The notes: a model not told the origin generated them from the letters alone. A stretch of 64,000 nucleotides of DNA from Sphingomonas mucosissima (GCF_002197665.1 NZ_NBBJ01000006.1:151635-215634), one strand, 5' to 3'. Numbered from the stretch's first letter, positions 8,742-18,667 are shown. Program-made: numbers and translations.

Positions 8742-9697
8742 ACCGAACGCTTCACCAACTCCGCATCATAATGTTTCAGCCGCCGCACATAGGCGAGGGG
8801 ATCCTTGCGCATTACCAGCGCATCGGCCGGCGTGTTGAGCCAATCCCACGCCCGCGACAGTGCGAAGCGGATGCACGCCCCACTCGCCAGTGTCTGGAAT
8901 TGGGCGCGTTCGAACGGCGACAATGGGAAATGCTGTTCGTAGCTGGCGATCAGCGCCTCGCCCACGGCTGCGTCATAGCCGCCGCCCTTCGCGTCGAACG
9001 CCCAGGCCGTATGCATCACCGCCAGATCATAGACCCGGATGTCGGTGCAGGCGAAATAGAAGTCGATAAGTCCAGTCACCTGATTGCCGATCATCAGGAC
9101 ATTGTCTGGGAAAAGATCCGCGTGAATGGCGCTGCGATCGAGATCGGCACCGCGCCAATTCGCTTCCACCGCGTCCAGCGCATGGCCAAGGTCGTCGTAC
9201 AGCCCGGACGCAATGTCATCCATGCTGCGTCCACACCGCTCGAACAGCGGCCGCCAAGTCTCGATGCCCATGGAATTGGGACGCGTCGGCGTGAAATCAG
9301 CTACCGCGCGGTGCATCGCTCCCATCGCATCGCCCGCAGCGTGAGCCTGTGCTGGCGTCGGGTGCGACAGCGACACGCCGGACAGAAACTTGATGAGGCA
9401 CGCCGGCCGCCCTTCCAGCTCCTGGATTTCCTCCCCAGCGCGATCTTTGATCGCTGGCGGCACCGGCAGGCCCTTGGTATCCAGATGGTCGAGCAGCGCC
9501 ATGAAGAACGGCAGATCGTCCGCCGCCACGCGTTTCTCGTACAAGGTCAGGATGTAGCGCCCGCGCGTGGTGTCCACGAGATAGTTGGAATTCTCGACGC
9601 CCTCGGCGATGCCCTTGGCGGAAATCAGCTCGCCAACGTCGTAGCGCTGGAGAAACGCGGCAAGCGCTTCCGCCGACACATGAGTATAGACTGCCAC
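8738..9697 (-). CDS. thrB: homoserine kinase, APH-fold (ThrB type II)
   Basis: This 319-residue protein has the aminoglycoside phosphotransferase fold of the alphaproteobacterial/pseudomonad ThrB. The N-terminus [16 protein letters not shown] is characteristic. Other signs are [11 protein letters not shown] for the nucleotide loop, the catalytic [11 protein letters not shown] (Brenner-type H-D-x5-N motif) and GLIDFYFAC for the metal-binding aspartate. It phosphorylates homoserine in threonine biosynthesis. The arrangement ispH - thrB - rnhA on one strand is commonly seen in sphingomonads. Confidence 0.95.
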   Translation of the reverse strand: MAVYTHVSAEALAAFLQRYDVGELISAKGIAEGVENSNYLVDTTRGRYILTLYEKRVAADDLPFFMALLDHLDTKGLPVPPAIKDRAGEEIQELEGRPACLIKFLSGVSLSHPTPAQAHAAGDAMGAMHRAVADFTPTRPNSMGIETWRPLFERCGRSMDDIASGLYDDLGHALDAVEANWRGADLDRSAIHADLFPDNVLMIGNQVTGLIDFYFACTDIRVYDLAVMHTAWAFDAKGGGYDAAVGEALIASYEQHFPLSPFERAQFQTLASGACIRFALSRAWDWLNTPADALVMRKDPLAYVRRLKHYDAELVKRSV

Positions 9698-9770
9698 CGC
9701 ACACCCCGCTTGCGCCCCTCTTCACCGGGGCAGGCCCACTCTTCACGCCGCGCTTCGGGCGCGCGGCCCC

Positions 9771-10721
9771 TTACGCCGCCTGTTCCAGCGCGCGGGGCAG
9801 CTTGAAGGCGATCGTCTCGCGCGTCGTTTCCTCCTCGCGTTCGGTTACGTCGTACCGCGTTGCGAGCAGGTCGACCAATTCGCGCACCAGCAGTTCCGGT
9901 GCGGATGCACCCGCGCTGACGCCCAAAGTGCCGACGCCCTCAAGGAACGCCCAGTCGAGATCCACCGCGCGCTGGATCAGCGCCGCGCGCACACCCTCGC
10001 GCTGCGCCACCTCTACCAATCGAACCGAGTTGGAGGAATTCGGCGCCCCGATCACCAGCACGGCGTCACAGGCGCTGGCGATCGCTTTCACCGCCGCTTG
10101 CCGGTTTGACGTGGCGTAGCAGATGTCTTCGCCGCGCGGCGGCTGCATGTTCACAAAGCGCCGCTGCAGCACGCGGACGACTTCGGCGGTATCGTCCACC
10201 GACAACGTCGTCTGGGTGAGGAACGCGAGATTGTCGGCGTCGGCGGGCTGCAGCGCCTCGGCGTCGGCGACGTTCTCGATCAGCGTCATCGCCCCTGCGG
10301 GCACTTGGCCGAACGTGCCGATCACCTCGGGATGGCCGGCATGACCGATGAACAGGATGTGGCGGCCGGCGGCGACGAGGCGCTCCGCCTGGCGATGCAC
10401 CTTGGAAACCAACGGGCAGGTCGCATCGAGATACTCAAGCCCGCGCGCTTCGGCATTCGCCGGCACCGATTTGGGCACGCCGTGTGCCGAGAACACGACG
10501 GGCGCACCATCGGGCACTTCGTCGAGTTCCTCGACAAAGATCGCGCCTTTAGCCTTCAGGCTGTCCACCACGAACTTGTTGTGAACGATTTCGTGGCGGA
10601 CATAGACGGGGGCGCCGTGCTTCTCGATCGCCAGTTCGACGATGCGGATCGCGCGGTCCACTCCGGCGCAGAAGCCGCGCGGGGCGGCAATCAGCAGTTC
10701 GAGCGCTGGCTTGTCGGTCAT
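9771..10721 (-). CDS. ispH: 4-hydroxy-3-methylbut-2-enyl diphosphate reductase
   Basis: This is a 316-residue IspH/LytB. The three cysteines that hold the [4Fe-4S] cluster are visible: Cys18 in [12 protein letters not shown], Cys102 in [12 protein letters not shown] and Cys201 in [11 protein letters not shown]. The substrate-binding histidines lie in VRHEIVHN and FIGHAGHPE. The enzyme makes IPP and DMAPP in the last step of the MEP isoprenoid pathway. It is divergent from the lipoprotein gene at 10764 and lies 73 bp upstream of thrB. Confidence 0.97.
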   Translation of the reverse strand: MTDKPALELLIAAPRGFCAGVDRAIRIVELAIEKHGAPVYVRHEIVHNKFVVDSLKAKGAIFVEELDEVPDGAPVVFSAHGVPKSVPANAEARGLEYLDATCPLVSKVHRQAERLVAAGRHILFIGHAGHPEVIGTFGQVPAGAMTLIENVADAEALQPADADNLAFLTQTTLSVDDTAEVVRVLQRRFVNMQPPRGEDICYATSNRQAAVKAIASACDAVLVIGAPNSSNSVRLVEVAQREGVRAALIQRAVDLDWAFLEGVGTLGVSAGASAPELLVRELVDLLATRYDVTEREEETTRETIAFKLPRALEQAA

Positions 10722-10763
10722 CCCTGCCGCTTACGCGATTGCCTGCCCGCACGGAAGGCGGTT

Positions 10764-11486
10764 ATGAGCGCGCCGGTACTTCGTATCCGTCGTACCCGTT
10801 CGTATAAGGTTTCTCCGCACGTGTCTTTTCGCACCTCCGCGCTCCGCCTTTCTGGCCTCGCCCCTCTCGCTCTGGCTCTGCTCGCTGGGGGTTGCGCCAA
10901 GAGCGGTGACATTTCGCTCGACGGTGGCGTGGGGATCACGGCGGTGCGTTCCGCCTGCCCGGTGGTGGGTGTGCCGGCCGGCACGGGCGATATTACCCTG
11001 TTCGACCCACCGGCGAGCCGGGATGCGAGCGCCATTGATGTCACGGCAGTGATGACGAATGTTCGCGCCACCTGTGCCGATAACAGTTCGGACGTGGTCA
11101 GCACCGTCACCTTCGATGTTCGCGCCCGCCGCACACGGACGGATGGCCCGCGTGAGGTGACCTTGCCGTATTTCATCACCATCGTGCGCGGTGGAACGCA
11201 GGTGGTCGCAAAGCGCGTCGGCGCGGTCGCGGTCCGTTTCGAGCCGGGGCAGGCGCTCGCCAGCGTGTCCGGCCAAGCCAGCGCGAACATCAATCGCGCG
11301 GCGGCCACGCTGCCCGACTCGGTACGCAACCAACTCACCCGTAAGCGCAAGGCAGGCGACGAGGACGCGGCCGTTGATCCGCTTTCCACCCCCGAAGTGC
11401 GTCAGGCGGTGCTCGCCGCCAGCTTCGAGGCGCTCGTCGGCTTCCAGCTGACGCAGGATCAGCTGCGCTACAACGCGCAGCGCTGA
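10764..11486 (+). CDS. hypothetical lipoprotein
   Basis: With the ATG at 10764 the protein has 240 residues; GGAAGG lies five bases before it. A GTG at 10821 would give a 221-residue form with a more usual signal peptide (SFRTSALRLSGLAPLALALL). Either way a lipobox LAGGC is present, so the mature protein is probably an outer-membrane lipoprotein. The mature part is Ala/Thr/Arg-rich with beta-type alternation (VVSTVTFDVRARRTR, LPYFITIVRGG) and a C-terminal helix. I do not recognise the family. Confidence 0.75.
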   Translation: MSAPVLRIRRTRSYKVSPHVSFRTSALRLSGLAPLALALLAGGCAKSGDISLDGGVGITAVRSACPVVGVPAGTGDITLFDPPASRDASAIDVTAVMTNVRATCADNSSDVVSTVTFDVRARRTRTDGPREVTLPYFITIVRGGTQVVAKRVGAVAVRFEPGQALASVSGQASANINRAAATLPDSVRNQLTRKRKAGDEDAAVDPLSTPEVRQAVLAASFEALVGFQLTQDQLRYNAQR

Positions 11487-11501
11487 GACGGCCGCGATCA
11501 T

Positions 11502-11518
11502 GGGCGATTGACTCGCCC
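11502..11518 (+). terminator. weak hairpin after the lipoprotein gene
   Basis: The inverted repeat GGGCGA-TTGAC-TCGCCC lies 15 bp after the stop codon at 11486. There is no T-run, so it is at best a weak terminator. Confidence 0.3.
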
Positions 11519-11560
11519 CGCGCGCCCCGCCACAGGCGCAATTGTCGATGCCGGGCAACC

Positions 11561-11765
11561 GGCGTGGGCGCGCGGGAGAGCGCGGGTGGCCTTTCAGGCA
11601 CGATCCGCCGCCGAAGGAGCAACCACCCCGGAATCTCTCAGGCAGCAGGGACCGCGCATACCCATCGACGCTCTGGAAAGCGGCCCCGCCAGGCGGCGTG
11701 GCCCACCGAAGGTGTAAGCGCGGGATATCCGTGCGAAAGCTCTCAGGTTCCGTGACAGAGGGGGT
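11561..11765 (+). promoter_or_regulatory. tandem glycine riboswitch (two aptamers) upstream of gcvT
   Basis: Two consecutive glycine aptamers can be read. The first (about 11561-11660) holds CGCGGGAGAG, GCCGAAGGAGCAA (11610-11622) and ATCTCTCAGGCAGCAGGGACC. The second (about 11668-11765) holds CTCTGGAAAG, CCGAAGGTGTAA (11706-11717) and AGCTCTCAGG...TGACAGAGG. These CCGAAGG.GCAA and CTCTCAGG blocks are the conserved core of the glycine class (Rfam RF00504). The element ends about 57 bp before the gcvT start. In the family, glycine binding turns on the glycine cleavage genes, matching the four gcv genes downstream. Confidence 0.93.
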
Positions 11766-11821
11766 CCGGTTCGTTTCGCCAGCAATGGCGGACGATCGCC
11801 CTTGAAGACGGACGATCCGCG

Positions 11822-12967
11822 ATGAGCGATCACGACGACGAAGACGTAATCATCGAAACCATGACGCTGCCGCTCGACGGCTGGCATCGTGCCCACGGCG
11901 GCCGGATGGTCGAATTCGCGGGCTATTGGATGCCCGTGCAGTTCGAAGGCATCATGGCCGAGCATCTGTGGACGCGCGAAAGCGCCGGCCTGTTCGATGT
12001 CAGCCACATGGGGCAGATCACGTTCCGGGGCGAGGGGTTGGTGCCAGCGCTTGAGGCGATGATGCCGGCTGACATCGCCGGCCTCGCGCTCAACCGCGCA
12101 CGCTATTCGTTGCTGCTCGACGAGGGCGGCGGCATCCTTGACGATCTGATGCTGACGCGCCTGCCGGCCGACGAGGATGGCGAGCGCATCTACATGGTCG
12201 TCAACGGCGCGACCAAGTACGACGACATCGCGCACATGCTCGATCATCTGCCGGACGACATCACGCTGAACCTGATGGAGGACCATGCGCTCTTGGCGCT
12301 GCAGGGCCCCAAGGCAGTGGATGCGCTCGTGCGGCTGGTGCCAGGCGTCGATGCTTTGGTGTTCATGCAGGCCGCGCCCTTCACCTGGCAGGGGCATAAC
12401 CTTTGGATCAGCCGCTCGGGCTATACCGGCGAGGACGGCTTCGAGATCTCGATCCCGGCGGAGGGCGTCGAGGCGTTCGCCGATGCGCTGCTGGAACAGC
12501 CCGAGGTGAAGCCGATCGGCCTGGGCGCCCGCGATTCGCTGCGGCTTGAGGCTGGTCTCCCGCTCTACGGCCATGACCTCTCGCCGGAGATCACCCCGGT
12601 AATGGCGGAGCTCGGCTTCGCGCTGTTCAAGCGCCGCCGCGAGGAAGGCGGCTTCCCCGGTGCCGAGCGCATCCTGGCCGAACGCGAGAACGGCCCCATC
12701 ACAAAGCGGGTCGGCCTGCTGGTCGAGGGGCGCCAACCGGTCCGCGAGGGCGCGACCGTGCTCGATGAAGACGGCAGCACCGTCGGCAGCGTCACGTCCG
12801 GCGGCTTCGCGCCTAGCGTCGGGGCACCGATCGCCATGGCGTACGTTCCGCTCGCCATGGCCACGCCCGGCACCCGCATCCAGCTGTCGCAGCGTGGCAA
12901 GGTCCACGCCGCCACCGTCACCTCCATGCCATTCGTCCCCCACCGCTACGTCCGAGGAGCGAAGTAA
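11822..12967 (+). CDS. gcvT: aminomethyltransferase, glycine cleavage T protein
   Basis: This 381-residue GcvT transfers the methylene group from the H-protein aminomethyl-lipoate to tetrahydrofolate. Typical blocks are [25 protein letters not shown] at the N-terminus, [10 protein letters not shown] (catalytic-region DVSHMG), [30 protein letters not shown], and [21 protein letters not shown] with the folate-binding RLEAG. The C-terminal barrel domain follows. A slightly later ATG (MTLPLDG) is a possible alternative start. It is the first gene behind the glycine riboswitch. Confidence 0.96.
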   Translation: MSDHDDEDVIIETMTLPLDGWHRAHGGRMVEFAGYWMPVQFEGIMAEHLWTRESAGLFDVSHMGQITFRGEGLVPALEAMMPADIAGLALNRARYSLLLDEGGGILDDLMLTRLPADEDGERIYMVVNGATKYDDIAHMLDHLPDDITLNLMEDHALLALQGPKAVDALVRLVPGVDALVFMQAAPFTWQGHNLWISRSGYTGEDGFEISIPAEGVEAFADALLEQPEVKPIGLGARDSLRLEAGLPLYGHDLSPEITPVMAELGFALFKRRREEGGFPGAERILAERENGPITKRVGLLVEGRQPVREGATVLDEDGSTVGSVTSGGFAPSVGAPIAMAYVPLAMATPGTRIQLSQRGKVHAATVTSMPFVPHRYVRGAK

Positions 12968-12968
12968 G

Positions 12969-13340
12969 ATGAGCCGTTATTTCACCGAGGATCATGAGTG
13001 GATCGACGTCGACGGTGATGTCGGCACGGTCGGCATCTCGGATTATGCGCAGGGCCAGCTCGGCGACATCGTGTTCGTCGACGTGCCGGAAGCCGGCAAG
13101 TCGCTCGCCAAGGGTGACGAGGCCGCGGTGGTCGAGAGCGTGAAGGCCGCCAGCGACGTCTATTCGCCGGTTTCCGGCTCCGTGATCGAAGGCAACGCCG
13201 CGCTCGCCGACGAACCGGGCCTCGTGAACACCGATCCGGAAGGCGAGGGCTGGTTCTTCAAGCTGACCCTGTCCGACGCGTCGCAGCTCGACGGGCTGAT
13301 GGACGAAACGGCCTACCAGGCATTCGTCGCGAAGCTCTGA
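12969..13340 (+). CDS. gcvH: glycine cleavage H protein
   Basis: A 123-residue H protein of usual length. The lipoyl-attachment lysine is Lys59 in [14 protein letters not shown], and the biotinyl-lipoyl fold is recognisable throughout ([26 protein letters not shown]). The carrier shuttles the aminomethyl group between the P, T and L proteins. The start ATG is one base after the gcvT stop. An in-frame extension upstream exists but lies inside gcvT and is not used. Confidence 0.97.
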   Translation: MSRYFTEDHEWIDVDGDVGTVGISDYAQGQLGDIVFVDVPEAGKSLAKGDEAAVVESVKAASDVYSPVSGSVIEGNAALADEPGLVNTDPEGEGWFFKLTLSDASQLDGLMDETAYQAFVAKL

Positions 13341-13350
13341 TCCAGACTGA

Positions 13351-13458
13351 CCCTCCCTCTTCAGGGGAGGGGTTGGGGTGGGGCCTCTCCGCGAGCGCGA
13401 CGCCCGGAGGGACTGAGACATCCCGCCCGCAGCCCTTCCCCCTGATGGGGAGGGGAGG
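13351..13458 (+). repeat. inverted-repeat element between gcvH and gcvPA
   Basis: G/C-rich arms CCCTCCCTCTTCAGGGGAGG (from 13351, continuing GGTTGGGGTGGGG) and CCCTTCCCCCTGATGGGGAG (from 13432) flank a central spacer. Each arm is itself a small hairpin. Elements of this look (CCCTCCC-loop-GGGAGGGGTTGGGGTGGGG) are scattered between genes in sphingomonad genomes. Its right arm supplies the GGGGAGGAG that serves as ribosome binding site of gcvPA. Confidence 0.75.
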
Positions 13459-13470
13459 AGTGTTTTGAAC

Positions 13471-14829
13471 ATGCGCTACCTGCCGCTTACTGACCACGAT
13501 CGCCGCGACATGCTCGCGGTCATCGGCGCGGGCTCGATCGACGACCTGTTCGTCGACGTGCCCGAAGCCGCTCGCCTGTCCGGCCCGATCGCGAACCTGC
13601 CCGCCCATGCCAGCGAGCTGGCGGTCGAACGCCACATGACGAAGCTGGCGCGGCAGAGTCTGTCCGCAGGCGAGGCGCCGTTCTTCCTCGGCTGCGGCGC
13701 ATACCGTCATCATGTCCCCGCCAGCGTCGATCACCTGATCCAGCGCGGCGAGTTCCTGACCGCCTACACGCCCTACCAGCCGGAAATCGCGCAGGGCACG
13801 CTGCAGATGCTGTTCGAGTTCCAGACGCAGGTCGCGCGCCTGCTCGGGACCGACGTGGCGAACGCGTCGATGTACGATGGCTCCACCGCGTGCTGGGAAG
13901 CGATCGGCATGGCGCGGCGCATCACCAAGCGCGCCAAGGCGATCCTGTCGGGCGGTCTCCACCCGCATTACGTCTCCGTCGCCAAGACGATGGCCAAATA
14001 CACCGGCGACTCGCTGGAAACCTCTATCCCTGCGCTGGCCGCAGAGACGGACGTCGACGCGCTGATCGCCAGCATCGATGACGACACCAGCTGCGTCGTC
14101 GTGCAATATCCCGACATCCTCGGCCGCATCACCGATCTTCAGCCGCTGGCGGACGCGTGCCACGCGAAGAAGGCGCTGCTGATCGCCGTCGTGACCGAGC
14201 CGGTGGCGCTTGGCGCAATCAAGTCTCCGGGCGAGATGGACGCCGACATCGTGGTCGGCGAGGGCCAGTCGATCGGCGTTGGGCTGCAGTTCGGCGGGCC
14301 GTACGTGGGCCTGTTCGGCTGCAAGGACAAATATGTCCGCCAGATGCCCGGCCGCCTTTGCGGCGAGACGGTGGACGCCGACGGCCGCCGCGGGTTCGTG
14401 CTGACGCTCTCCACGCGCGAGCAGCATATTCGCCGGGAGAAGGCGACCAGCAACATCTGCACCAACTCCGGCCTTTGCGCGCTGGCCTTCTCGATCCACA
14501 TGACGCTGCTGGGCGAGGCTGGCCTGCGGGCGCTCGCGGCCACGAATCACGCCGGCGCGGTCGCCGCCGCCGATCGGCTCGCCAAGGTGCCCGGCGTCAC
14601 TCTCGTCAACGACACCTTCTTCAATGAATTCACGCTCGATCTCGGGCATGAGGCGCGCCCGATCGTTCGTGCGCTGGCGGAGCAGCACATCCTCGCCGGC
14701 GTGTCGCTTGGTCGCCTCTATCCCGGTGAAGCCGCGCTGCAGAACGGCCTCGTTGTCGCAGTAACGGAGACGACGACGCCGGAGGACGTGGAAGCGCTCG
14801 CCAACGCGCTCGAAGGCGCGCTGGCGTGA
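13471..14829 (+). CDS. gcvPA: glycine dehydrogenase (decarboxylating) subunit 1
   Basis: This is the N-terminal half of a split P protein (about 452 residues). I start it at ATG 13471 (MRYLPLT), the usual N-terminus for the family. A TTG at 13465 is closer to the GGAGGAG at 13454-13460 and cannot be excluded. Conserved blocks are [46 protein letters not shown] and QFGGPYVG. With GcvPB it forms the PLP-dependent decarboxylase that feeds GcvH. Confidence 0.96.
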   Translation: MRYLPLTDHDRRDMLAVIGAGSIDDLFVDVPEAARLSGPIANLPAHASELAVERHMTKLARQSLSAGEAPFFLGCGAYRHHVPASVDHLIQRGEFLTAYTPYQPEIAQGTLQMLFEFQTQVARLLGTDVANASMYDGSTACWEAIGMARRITKRAKAILSGGLHPHYVSVAKTMAKYTGDSLETSIPALAAETDVDALIASIDDDTSCVVVQYPDILGRITDLQPLADACHAKKALLIAVVTEPVALGAIKSPGEMDADIVVGEGQSIGVGLQFGGPYVGLFGCKDKYVRQMPGRLCGETVDADGRRGFVLTLSTREQHIRREKATSNICTNSGLCALAFSIHMTLLGEAGLRALAATNHAGAVAAADRLAKVPGVTLVNDTFFNEFTLDLGHEARPIVRALAEQHILAGVSLGRLYPGEAALQNGLVVAVTETTTPEDVEALANALEGALA

Positions 14830-15168
14830 CCGGCATCGCGAAGAAGACGGAGCTTGTGCCTACTTCGTCATGCCGGGCTCGTCCCGGCATCCAGCCCTCC
14901 TCCGTTCCAACGGTTGCGGAGTACGCGGCGCGCTGGACCCCGGGACAAGCCCCGGGTGACGAAGTGGCAGTTCGGCCACTTCAAATGTTGGAAAAGTCAT
15001 GGTTTCCTTCTGCCATGATCCCGCGCGCTCCCGTCCCGTGCCGCTCCACCGCCAGCGCCCACTCGCGCCTTTGGAGAAAAACGCGCGATCGTCTCAACTT
15101 CCTCAACATTCGTTTTTTGCAATCGTCGTCGGCGCGCTGCGCTGCGACGCTGAAAGGGCAATGATCCC
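14830..15168. other. 339-bp gap between gcvPA and gcvPB
   Basis: The left part holds the inverted repeat listed at 14861-14966. The rest (about 14968-15168) has no convincing reading frame. It is somewhat more A/T-rich near 15080-15125 (CTTCCTCAACATTCGTTTTT), so a secondary promoter for gcvPB is possible but not shown. A short GAAAGGGCAATG precedes the gcvPB start region. Confidence 0.6.
14861..14966 (+). repeat. palindromic intergenic repeat (TCATGCCGGG type)
   Basis: The left arm starts TACTTCGTCATGCCGGGCTC at 14861. The right arm ends CCCCGGGTGACGAAGTG at 14966. The outer ends pair (ACTTCGTCA with TGACGAAGT) and each arm forms its own hairpin (GCCGGG-CTCGT-CCCGGC; CCCGGG-ACAAGC-CCCGGG). 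This is the common alphaproteobacterial REP-like sequence and is unrelated to the element at 13351. Confidence 0.8.
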
Positions 15169-16764
15169 ATGGCCTTGAACCAGAGCGGCTGGCGTCCGAC
15201 GAGCCCCGAGCAGGGCTCGGCAACTTCGGCAACCTTCACCGGCAACAAGGCGCTGATGCTGGAAGAGGCGCTGATCTTCGAGATCGGCTCCACCGACACC
15301 AGCGGCGTCGAGGTGGCCGAACCGGTCAGCACCGCCAGCCGCCTCGGCAATCTCGCGCGCACCGCGCCGATCGGCCTGCCGGGTCTCAGCGAGCCGGAGA
15401 CGGTCCGCCACTACACCCGCCTCAGCCGGCAGAATTATGCCATCGACCTCGGCCTGTTCCCGCTCGGCTCGTGCACGATGAAGCACAACCCGCGCCTGAA
15501 CGAGAAGATGGCGCGGCTGCCAGGCTTTGCGGACGTTCACCCGCTCCAGCCCGTCGATACCGTCCAGGGCGCGCTTGGCATCATGAACGAACTCGCGATG
15601 TGGCTGATCGAGCTCACCGGCATGCACGGTGTCGCGATGAGCCCCAAGGCCGGCGCACATGGTGAGCTGTGCGGCATGCTGTGCATCAAGGCGGCGCTGG
15701 AGAAGCGCGGCGAGGGGCATCGCAAGGTCGTGCTGGTGCCCGAAAGTGCCCATGGCACGAACCCGGCGACGGCGGCATTCGCCGGCTTCACTGTCGAGGA
15801 TATCCCGGCGACCGCGGAAGGCCGCGTCGATACGGATGCGCTGAAGGCGCGGCTCGGGCCGGATGTGGCGGCGGTGATGATCACCAACCCCAATACCTGC
15901 GGGCTGTTCGAGCGCGATTTGAAGGCGATCTCGGACGCGGTCCACGCGGCAGGCGGCTATGTCTATTGCGACGGCGCGAACTTCAACGCCATCGTCGGCC
16001 GGGTCCGCCCCGGCGACCTCGGCGTCGATGCGATGCACATCAACCTGCACAAGACCTTCTCCACCCCGCACGGCGGCGGGGGCCCCGGTTCGGGCCCGAC
16101 CGTTTTGTCGGAAGCGCTCAGCCCGTTCGCACCGCTGCCCTACACCGCGCGGACTAAGGACGGTCACATCCACCTCATCGAGGAGGAGCGCGCGGACGAG
16201 TTCTCGGCCGAGCATTTCGGCGGCAAGCTGGATAGCTTTGGCCGCATGACGGCCTTCCACGGCCAGATGGGCATGTTCACCCGCGCGCTGACCTACATCC
16301 TCAGCCACGGCGCCGATGGCCTGCGCCAGGTCGCCGAGGATGCGGTGCTCAACGCGAACTACGTCCTGCGCTCGCTGGAAGACACGCTCGACGCGCCGTT
16401 CGCCTTCTCCGGCCCGTGCATGCACGAGGCGATCTTCTCTGACGAAGGCTTCCCTGAAGGCTTCTCGACGATCGACGTCGCCAAGGCGCTGATCGACGAG
16501 GGCTTCCACCCGATGACCATGTATTTTCCGCTGGTTGTTCACGGTGCGATGCTGGTCGAGCCGACGGAGACGGAGTCAAAGGCCGCGCTGGATCAGTTCA
16601 TCGGCGCGCTGCGCTCGGTGGCGGAGCGCGCCAAGGCGGGTGATCAGAGCCTTAAGACCGCGCCGCATTTCGCGCCGCGCAGCCGCCTCGACGAGACGCT
16701 CGCCGCGCGCAAACCGAAGCTCGTGTGGAAGGAGCCGGTCGTCACCAGCGAGGCCGCGGAATAG
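15169..16764 (+). CDS. gcvPB: glycine dehydrogenase (decarboxylating) subunit 2
   Basis: The C-terminal half of the split P protein, 531 residues. The PLP lysine is Lys295 in INLHKTFSTPHGGGGPG, and the glycine-rich loop after it is typical. Other conserved parts are LGLFPLGSCTMKHNPRLNE, VPESAHGTNPATAAF, MITNPNTCGLFE and GFHPMTMYFPLVVHG. It decarboxylates glycine and loads the aminomethyl group on GcvH. Its tail is about 20 residues longer than the core and basic (FAPRSRLDETLAARKPKLVWK). Confidence 0.97.
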   Translation: MALNQSGWRPTSPEQGSATSATFTGNKALMLEEALIFEIGSTDTSGVEVAEPVSTASRLGNLARTAPIGLPGLSEPETVRHYTRLSRQNYAIDLGLFPLGSCTMKHNPRLNEKMARLPGFADVHPLQPVDTVQGALGIMNELAMWLIELTGMHGVAMSPKAGAHGELCGMLCIKAALEKRGEGHRKVVLVPESAHGTNPATAAFAGFTVEDIPATAEGRVDTDALKARLGPDVAAVMITNPNTCGLFERDLKAISDAVHAAGGYVYCDGANFNAIVGRVRPGDLGVDAMHINLHKTFSTPHGGGGPGSGPTVLSEALSPFAPLPYTARTKDGHIHLIEEERADEFSAEHFGGKLDSFGRMTAFHGQMGMFTRALTYILSHGADGLRQVAEDAVLNANYVLRSLEDTLDAPFAFSGPCMHEAIFSDEGFPEGFSTIDVAKALIDEGFHPMTMYFPLVVHGAMLVEPTETESKAALDQFIGALRSVAERAKAGDQSLKTAPHFAPRSRLDETLAARKPKLVWKEPVVTSEAAE

Positions 16765-16946
16765 AATCGGCGGGCGGCTGGCTTGGGCGGGCCGCCCGTA
16801 TTCGTTGGCCTTGAAGCAGCCACAGGGCCAAGCCACGTGGCAGCGATCACAGCCGTTAGCGCGGCGCTCAAGACTCCCGCGGCGGCGGCTGACCGACGAT
16901 TAGCGCCATCGTCGCCAAGATGGAGTAGCGGCAAGCACCGCCTGCT

Positions 16947-17951
16947 TCAGGCGATCCTCTCCACCGAGACTTCGTGCGCTGGTCGCCCCGTCTGCGCGAA
17001 CGAGGTGATGTTACCGATGGTCGTTTCCGCAATCGCGGTCAGCGCCTCGGCCGTAAAGAAGGCCTGGTGGCCGGTGATGAGCACGTTGGGAAAGGTGAGG
17101 AGCCTCGCGAACACGTCGTCGCGGATCATGTGATCCGACAGATCTTCGAAAAACAGGTCGCCTTCCTCCTCATAGACGTCGAGCCCGAGATGCCCGATCT
17201 GCCCCGACTTCAGGCCGCGGATCACCGCACGCGTGTCCACCACGGCGCCGCGGCTCGTGTTGATCAGCATAACCCCCGGCTTCATGGTCGATATCGCCGC
17301 CTCATCGATCAGATGGTGGGTAGCGGGATTGAGCGGGCAGTGAAGGCTGACAATGTCGCTTTCGGCCAACAGGGTGGCGAGCGCCACGTACTCGCCGCCT
17401 AGCGCGATGAAGTCGTCGCACCTCTGCGGATCACTCCCAAGAACCCGGCAGCCGAAGCCGCGCAGGATGCGGGCAGTTTCGACCCCGATCGTGCCCGTGC
17501 CGACAATCCCGGCCGTTCGCCCGCGCAGATCAAAGCCGAGCAGACCTTCCAGGGCGAAGTTTCCCTCGCGGACACGGGCGTAGGCCCGGTGAATGTTGCG
17601 ATTCAGCGCCAGGATCAGCGCGATCGTGTGTTCCGCGACTGCGTACGGCGAGTAGGCGGGGACTCGCGCCACCGCGATGTCGAACTCGCGCGCGGCTGGC
17701 AGATCGACATTGTTAAATCCGGCGCTGCGCAGCGCCACCAGCCGACATCCACCTTCCTTGAGCCGGCTGAGCGTCTCGCGATCAATGGTATCATTCACGA
17801 AGGCGCACACGGCAACCGTGCCTTTCGCCAAAGCGGATGTCTGCGCGGAGAGGCGGGCCTCAATAAAATGGAGCTCGTGGCCGGCGTTTGCATTGGCCGC
17901 TTCAAGGAAGCGGCGGTCATAGCTTTTCGTGCTGAACACGGCGACCTTCAT
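16947..17951 (-). CDS. ldhA: D-lactate dehydrogenase (2-hydroxyacid dehydrogenase family)
   Basis: The 334 residues match the LdhA type closely. Signs are [14 protein letters not shown] (substrate arginine), a nucleotide loop [44 protein letters not shown], the acid in [15 protein letters not shown], and the catalytic histidine in [12 protein letters not shown]. The enzyme interconverts pyruvate and D-lactate with NADH. It lies downstream of the OhrR-like gene on the same strand, separated by 79 bp, and may be read with it or from its own promoter. Confidence 0.93.
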   Translation of the reverse strand: MKVAVFSTKSYDRRFLEAANANAGHELHFIEARLSAQTSALAKGTVAVCAFVNDTIDRETLSRLKEGGCRLVALRSAGFNNVDLPAAREFDIAVARVPAYSPYAVAEHTIALILALNRNIHRAYARVREGNFALEGLLGFDLRGRTAGIVGTGTIGVETARILRGFGCRVLGSDPQRCDDFIALGGEYVALATLLAESDIVSLHCPLNPATHHLIDEAAISTMKPGVMLINTSRGAVVDTRAVIRGLKSGQIGHLGLDVYEEEGDLFFEDLSDHMIRDDVFARLLTFPNVLITGHQAFFTAEALTAIAETTIGNITSFAQTGRPAHEVSVERIA

Positions 17952-18030
17952 AACCGACTCAACTCTCCTTAGCTGTCAACGCTCGACCATGAAGGCGCGC
18001 AAAGGCGCGCCGGCATTCGCCATTACGCTG

Positions 18031-18552
18031 CTAACTCCGCCCGGCCGCGTCGCTACGAGAGGCGAGATTCGCAACTAGTTTGCGCGCGATCGTGCGGAGT
18101 GTCTCGCCCTCTTCTTGCGTCAGGGCGGGGTTCGCGACCATCTTTTCAGGTACGCGAAGCGCCGCCGTGCGAAGCGCGTCGCCTTCCTTGGTCAATGTAA
18201 TCAGGACCCGGCGCTCATCTTCTATGTCGCGGCGGCGTGCCACCAGTCCGTTCGTTTCCATCCGCTTGAGCAAGGGCGTCAGCGTGCCACTGTCGAGGTG
18301 AAGGCGCCTTCCGATCTGGCTCACGCTTTGCCCGTCGGTTTCCCAGAGAACGAGCATGACGAGGTACTGGGGGTAGGTCAGGCCGAGATCGTCCAACGCA
18401 GGCCGATATAGGCGGGTCAACAAGTTCGACGCGGCGTACAAGGGAAAGCAAAGCTGCCACTCCAGTCTTAGCGCTTCCGCTGCAAGGTCATGGTGACCGC
18501 TCGGATCACTTGGCGTCAGGTCGCCTTCAGCACGCCGCCCATTCTCCTCCAC
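18031..18552 (-). CDS. MarR family regulator, OhrR-like
   Basis: With GTG 18552 as start (GGAAAGG eight bases before it) the protein has 173 residues; a GTG at 18639 would add 29 residues of non-conserved sequence. The family cysteine is in LEWQLCFPLYAASNLLTRLY (Cys35), the position at which OhrR senses organic peroxides. The winged helix is LTYPQYLVMLVLWE...DSGTLTPLLKRMETNGLV...RRVLITLT. No ohr gene is adjacent; the downstream gene is ldhA. A short inverted repeat CAAT-TTGCAG-ATTG at 18654-18667 could be its operator. Confidence 0.85.
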   Translation of the reverse strand: MEENGRRAEGDLTPSDPSGHHDLAAEALRLEWQLCFPLYAASNLLTRLYRPALDDLGLTYPQYLVMLVLWETDGQSVSQIGRRLHLDSGTLTPLLKRMETNGLVARRRDIEDERRVLITLTKEGDALRTAALRVPEKMVANPALTQEEGETLRTIARKLVANLASRSDAAGRS

Positions 18553-18653
18553 GCTAGCAACCTTTCCACATCCGCTCGCCGCCGCCGCCCCTTCTGGACC
18601 GAAAAGGGCGATTATGCATGCGCTTGTGCTGGATAGCACATATCGCCGCCCGT

Positions 18654-18667
18654 CAATTTGCAGATTG
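18654..18667. promoter_or_regulatory. possible MarR/OhrR operator
   Basis: CAAT-TTGCAG-ATTG is a short imperfect palindrome in an A/T-rich patch just upstream of the OhrR-like gene. OhrR operators often contain ACAATT/AATTGT arms. The match is short and unproven. Confidence 0.3.

Noticed and set aside
13258..14688. A 476-codon open frame on the complement of gcvPA
   Set aside because: It mirrors the codon periodicity of gcvPA, is rich in Arg/His/Gly, and shows no domain. It is an antisense shadow in G/C-rich DNA.
15103..16542. A 479-codon open frame on the complement of gcvPB
   Set aside because: Same reason: antisense shadow of a strongly supported gene, with no recognisable motif.
16644..16934. 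A 96-codon minus-strand frame with a signal-like hydrophobic segment after gcvPB
   Set aside because: Two thirds of it overlaps the gcvPB 3' end in antisense, and no ribosome binding site or family is seen.
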